Shown here: positions 6,655 through 7,021 of the stretch, in pieces
Numbering within the stretch: position 1 is the first letter of the stretch
Layout: each line of letters begins with the position of its first letter
Source: an uncultured Mycoplasma sp.
Lineage (GTDB): Bacteria; Bacillota_I; Bacilli_A; RF39; UBA660
Assembly: GCA_905209745.1 (NCBI GenBank)
Contig: CAJLUG010000050.1
Span: forward strand, 1 to 7,021
Direction of reading: 5' to 3'
Length of the DNA stretch: 7,021 bases
Notes under the pieces: model-generated
Told to the model about the DNA's origin: nothing
Databases searched by the model: none
Seen by the model: only the letters and a program-made list of their open reading frames with translations
Program-made: the position numbers and the translations under genes

Positions 6655-6667
6655 ATTTTCACCCTCT

Positions 6668-7021
6668 TTATCTTAAACGATTAATCATTTCTTGAAAATT
6701 ATCACTCTTAATAATATAACTACCTGCAGTCAATATATCGCACTTCTTACAATACTCTTTTGTTTGATCATTAATACCACCATCCACGTTAATAATCACG
6801 TCACTATGATAAGCCTGAATCAAATCTTTAAGTTCCAAAATCTTACTTTCGGTATCTAATATAAATTCTTGTCCCCCTTTTCCAGGTTCCACTCCCATAA
6901 CAAGTACCATATCAATAAGAGGTAAATAAGGAACTAAACTCTTAATAGGAGTATATGGCTTAATCGCAAGTCCTGCCTTAATACCATAACTCTTAATTAA
7001 CTCTAAATAAGTAGATACATT
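6668..7021 (-). CDS. rpe: Ribulose-phosphate 3-epimerase, C-terminal part
   Basis: Partial gene, running off the right edge with no start in the window. The open frame continues upstream of the Met at 6910, giving 117 visible residues of a family usually about 215-220 long. Rpe interconverts ribulose 5-phosphate and xylulose 5-phosphate in the cytoplasm (pentose phosphate pathway) using a TIM barrel. Diagnostic pieces are GLAIKPYTPIKSL, then LPLIDMVLVMGVEPGKGGQE and NVDGGINDQT. The Asp of VDGG is the conserved metal-binding catalytic residue, and the GxxxPGxGGQ loop binds phosphate. The text MGVEPGKGGQ differs from the commoner MTVNPGFGGQ, so a related sugar-phosphate epimerase such as allulose-6-phosphate 3-epimerase cannot be fully excluded without the N-terminal half. 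It is the first visible gene of a tight cluster with two membrane protein genes. In many Bacillota rpe follows prkC and rsgA, which may lie beyond the edge. Confidence 0.93.
   Translation of the reverse strand, partial: NVSTYLELIKSYGIKAGLAIKPYTPIKSLVPYLPLIDMVLVMGVEPGKGGQEFILDTESKILELKDLIQAYHSDVIINVDGGINDQTKEYCKKCDILTAGSYIIKSDNFQEMINRLR

Noticed and set aside
6668..6910. An 80-residue protein starting at the Met at 6910
   Set aside because: The frame stays open to the window edge and the upstream residues are also typical of ribulose-phosphate epimerase, so this Met is internal.

Overview
The window is AT-rich. It shows strong Shine-Dalgarno sites (GAGG, AAGGAG types), TTGACA-type promoters, Lys/Glu/Asn-rich proteins and a Tex protein of Bacillus-like length. 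Together these suggest a low-GC Bacillota genome, probably from an uncultured gut lineage of Bacilli near Erysipelotrichales or the mollicute-related groups. That placement is an inference. The visible Trp codons I checked are TGG and TGA acts as a stop, so the standard bacterial code fits and the mycoplasma code does not.

Layout. Positions 1-177 (minus) hold the N-terminus of a secreted protein with its own TTGACA promoter. Next on the minus strand is tex (275-2431), which ends in its own hairpin terminator. A short divergent region of 118 bp separates tex from a plus-strand gene (2550-3788) for a cytoplasmic acidic protein of unknown function, built from two copies of one domain of about 155 residues. 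That gene converges on a minus-strand gene (3815-4477) for a membrane-anchored 3D-domain protein, probably a cell-wall lytic enzyme. A bidirectional terminator lies between the two.

Upstream on the minus strand is a tight gene cluster, read right to left: the 3' part of rpe (ribulose-phosphate 3-epimerase, running off the window edge), then a 398-residue and a 291-residue single-pass membrane protein, with gaps of only 13 and 10 bp. The two membrane proteins share a C-terminal extracellular domain with four spaced cysteines but have unrelated cytoplasmic halves: a long charged coiled coil in one and a Pro/Thr/Asn-rich stretch in the other. Between this cluster and the 3D gene lie 94 bp with two inverted repeats and no good promoter or U-tract terminator.

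Tex and Rpe are household genes. The rest looks like a set of envelope-facing proteins plus one unrecognised two-domain cytoplasmic protein. The tandem four-cysteine membrane pair and the duplicated-domain protein are the best candidates for something undescribed. No mobile element, CRISPR array or RNA gene was seen, and no gene-free stretch exceeds 300 bases.
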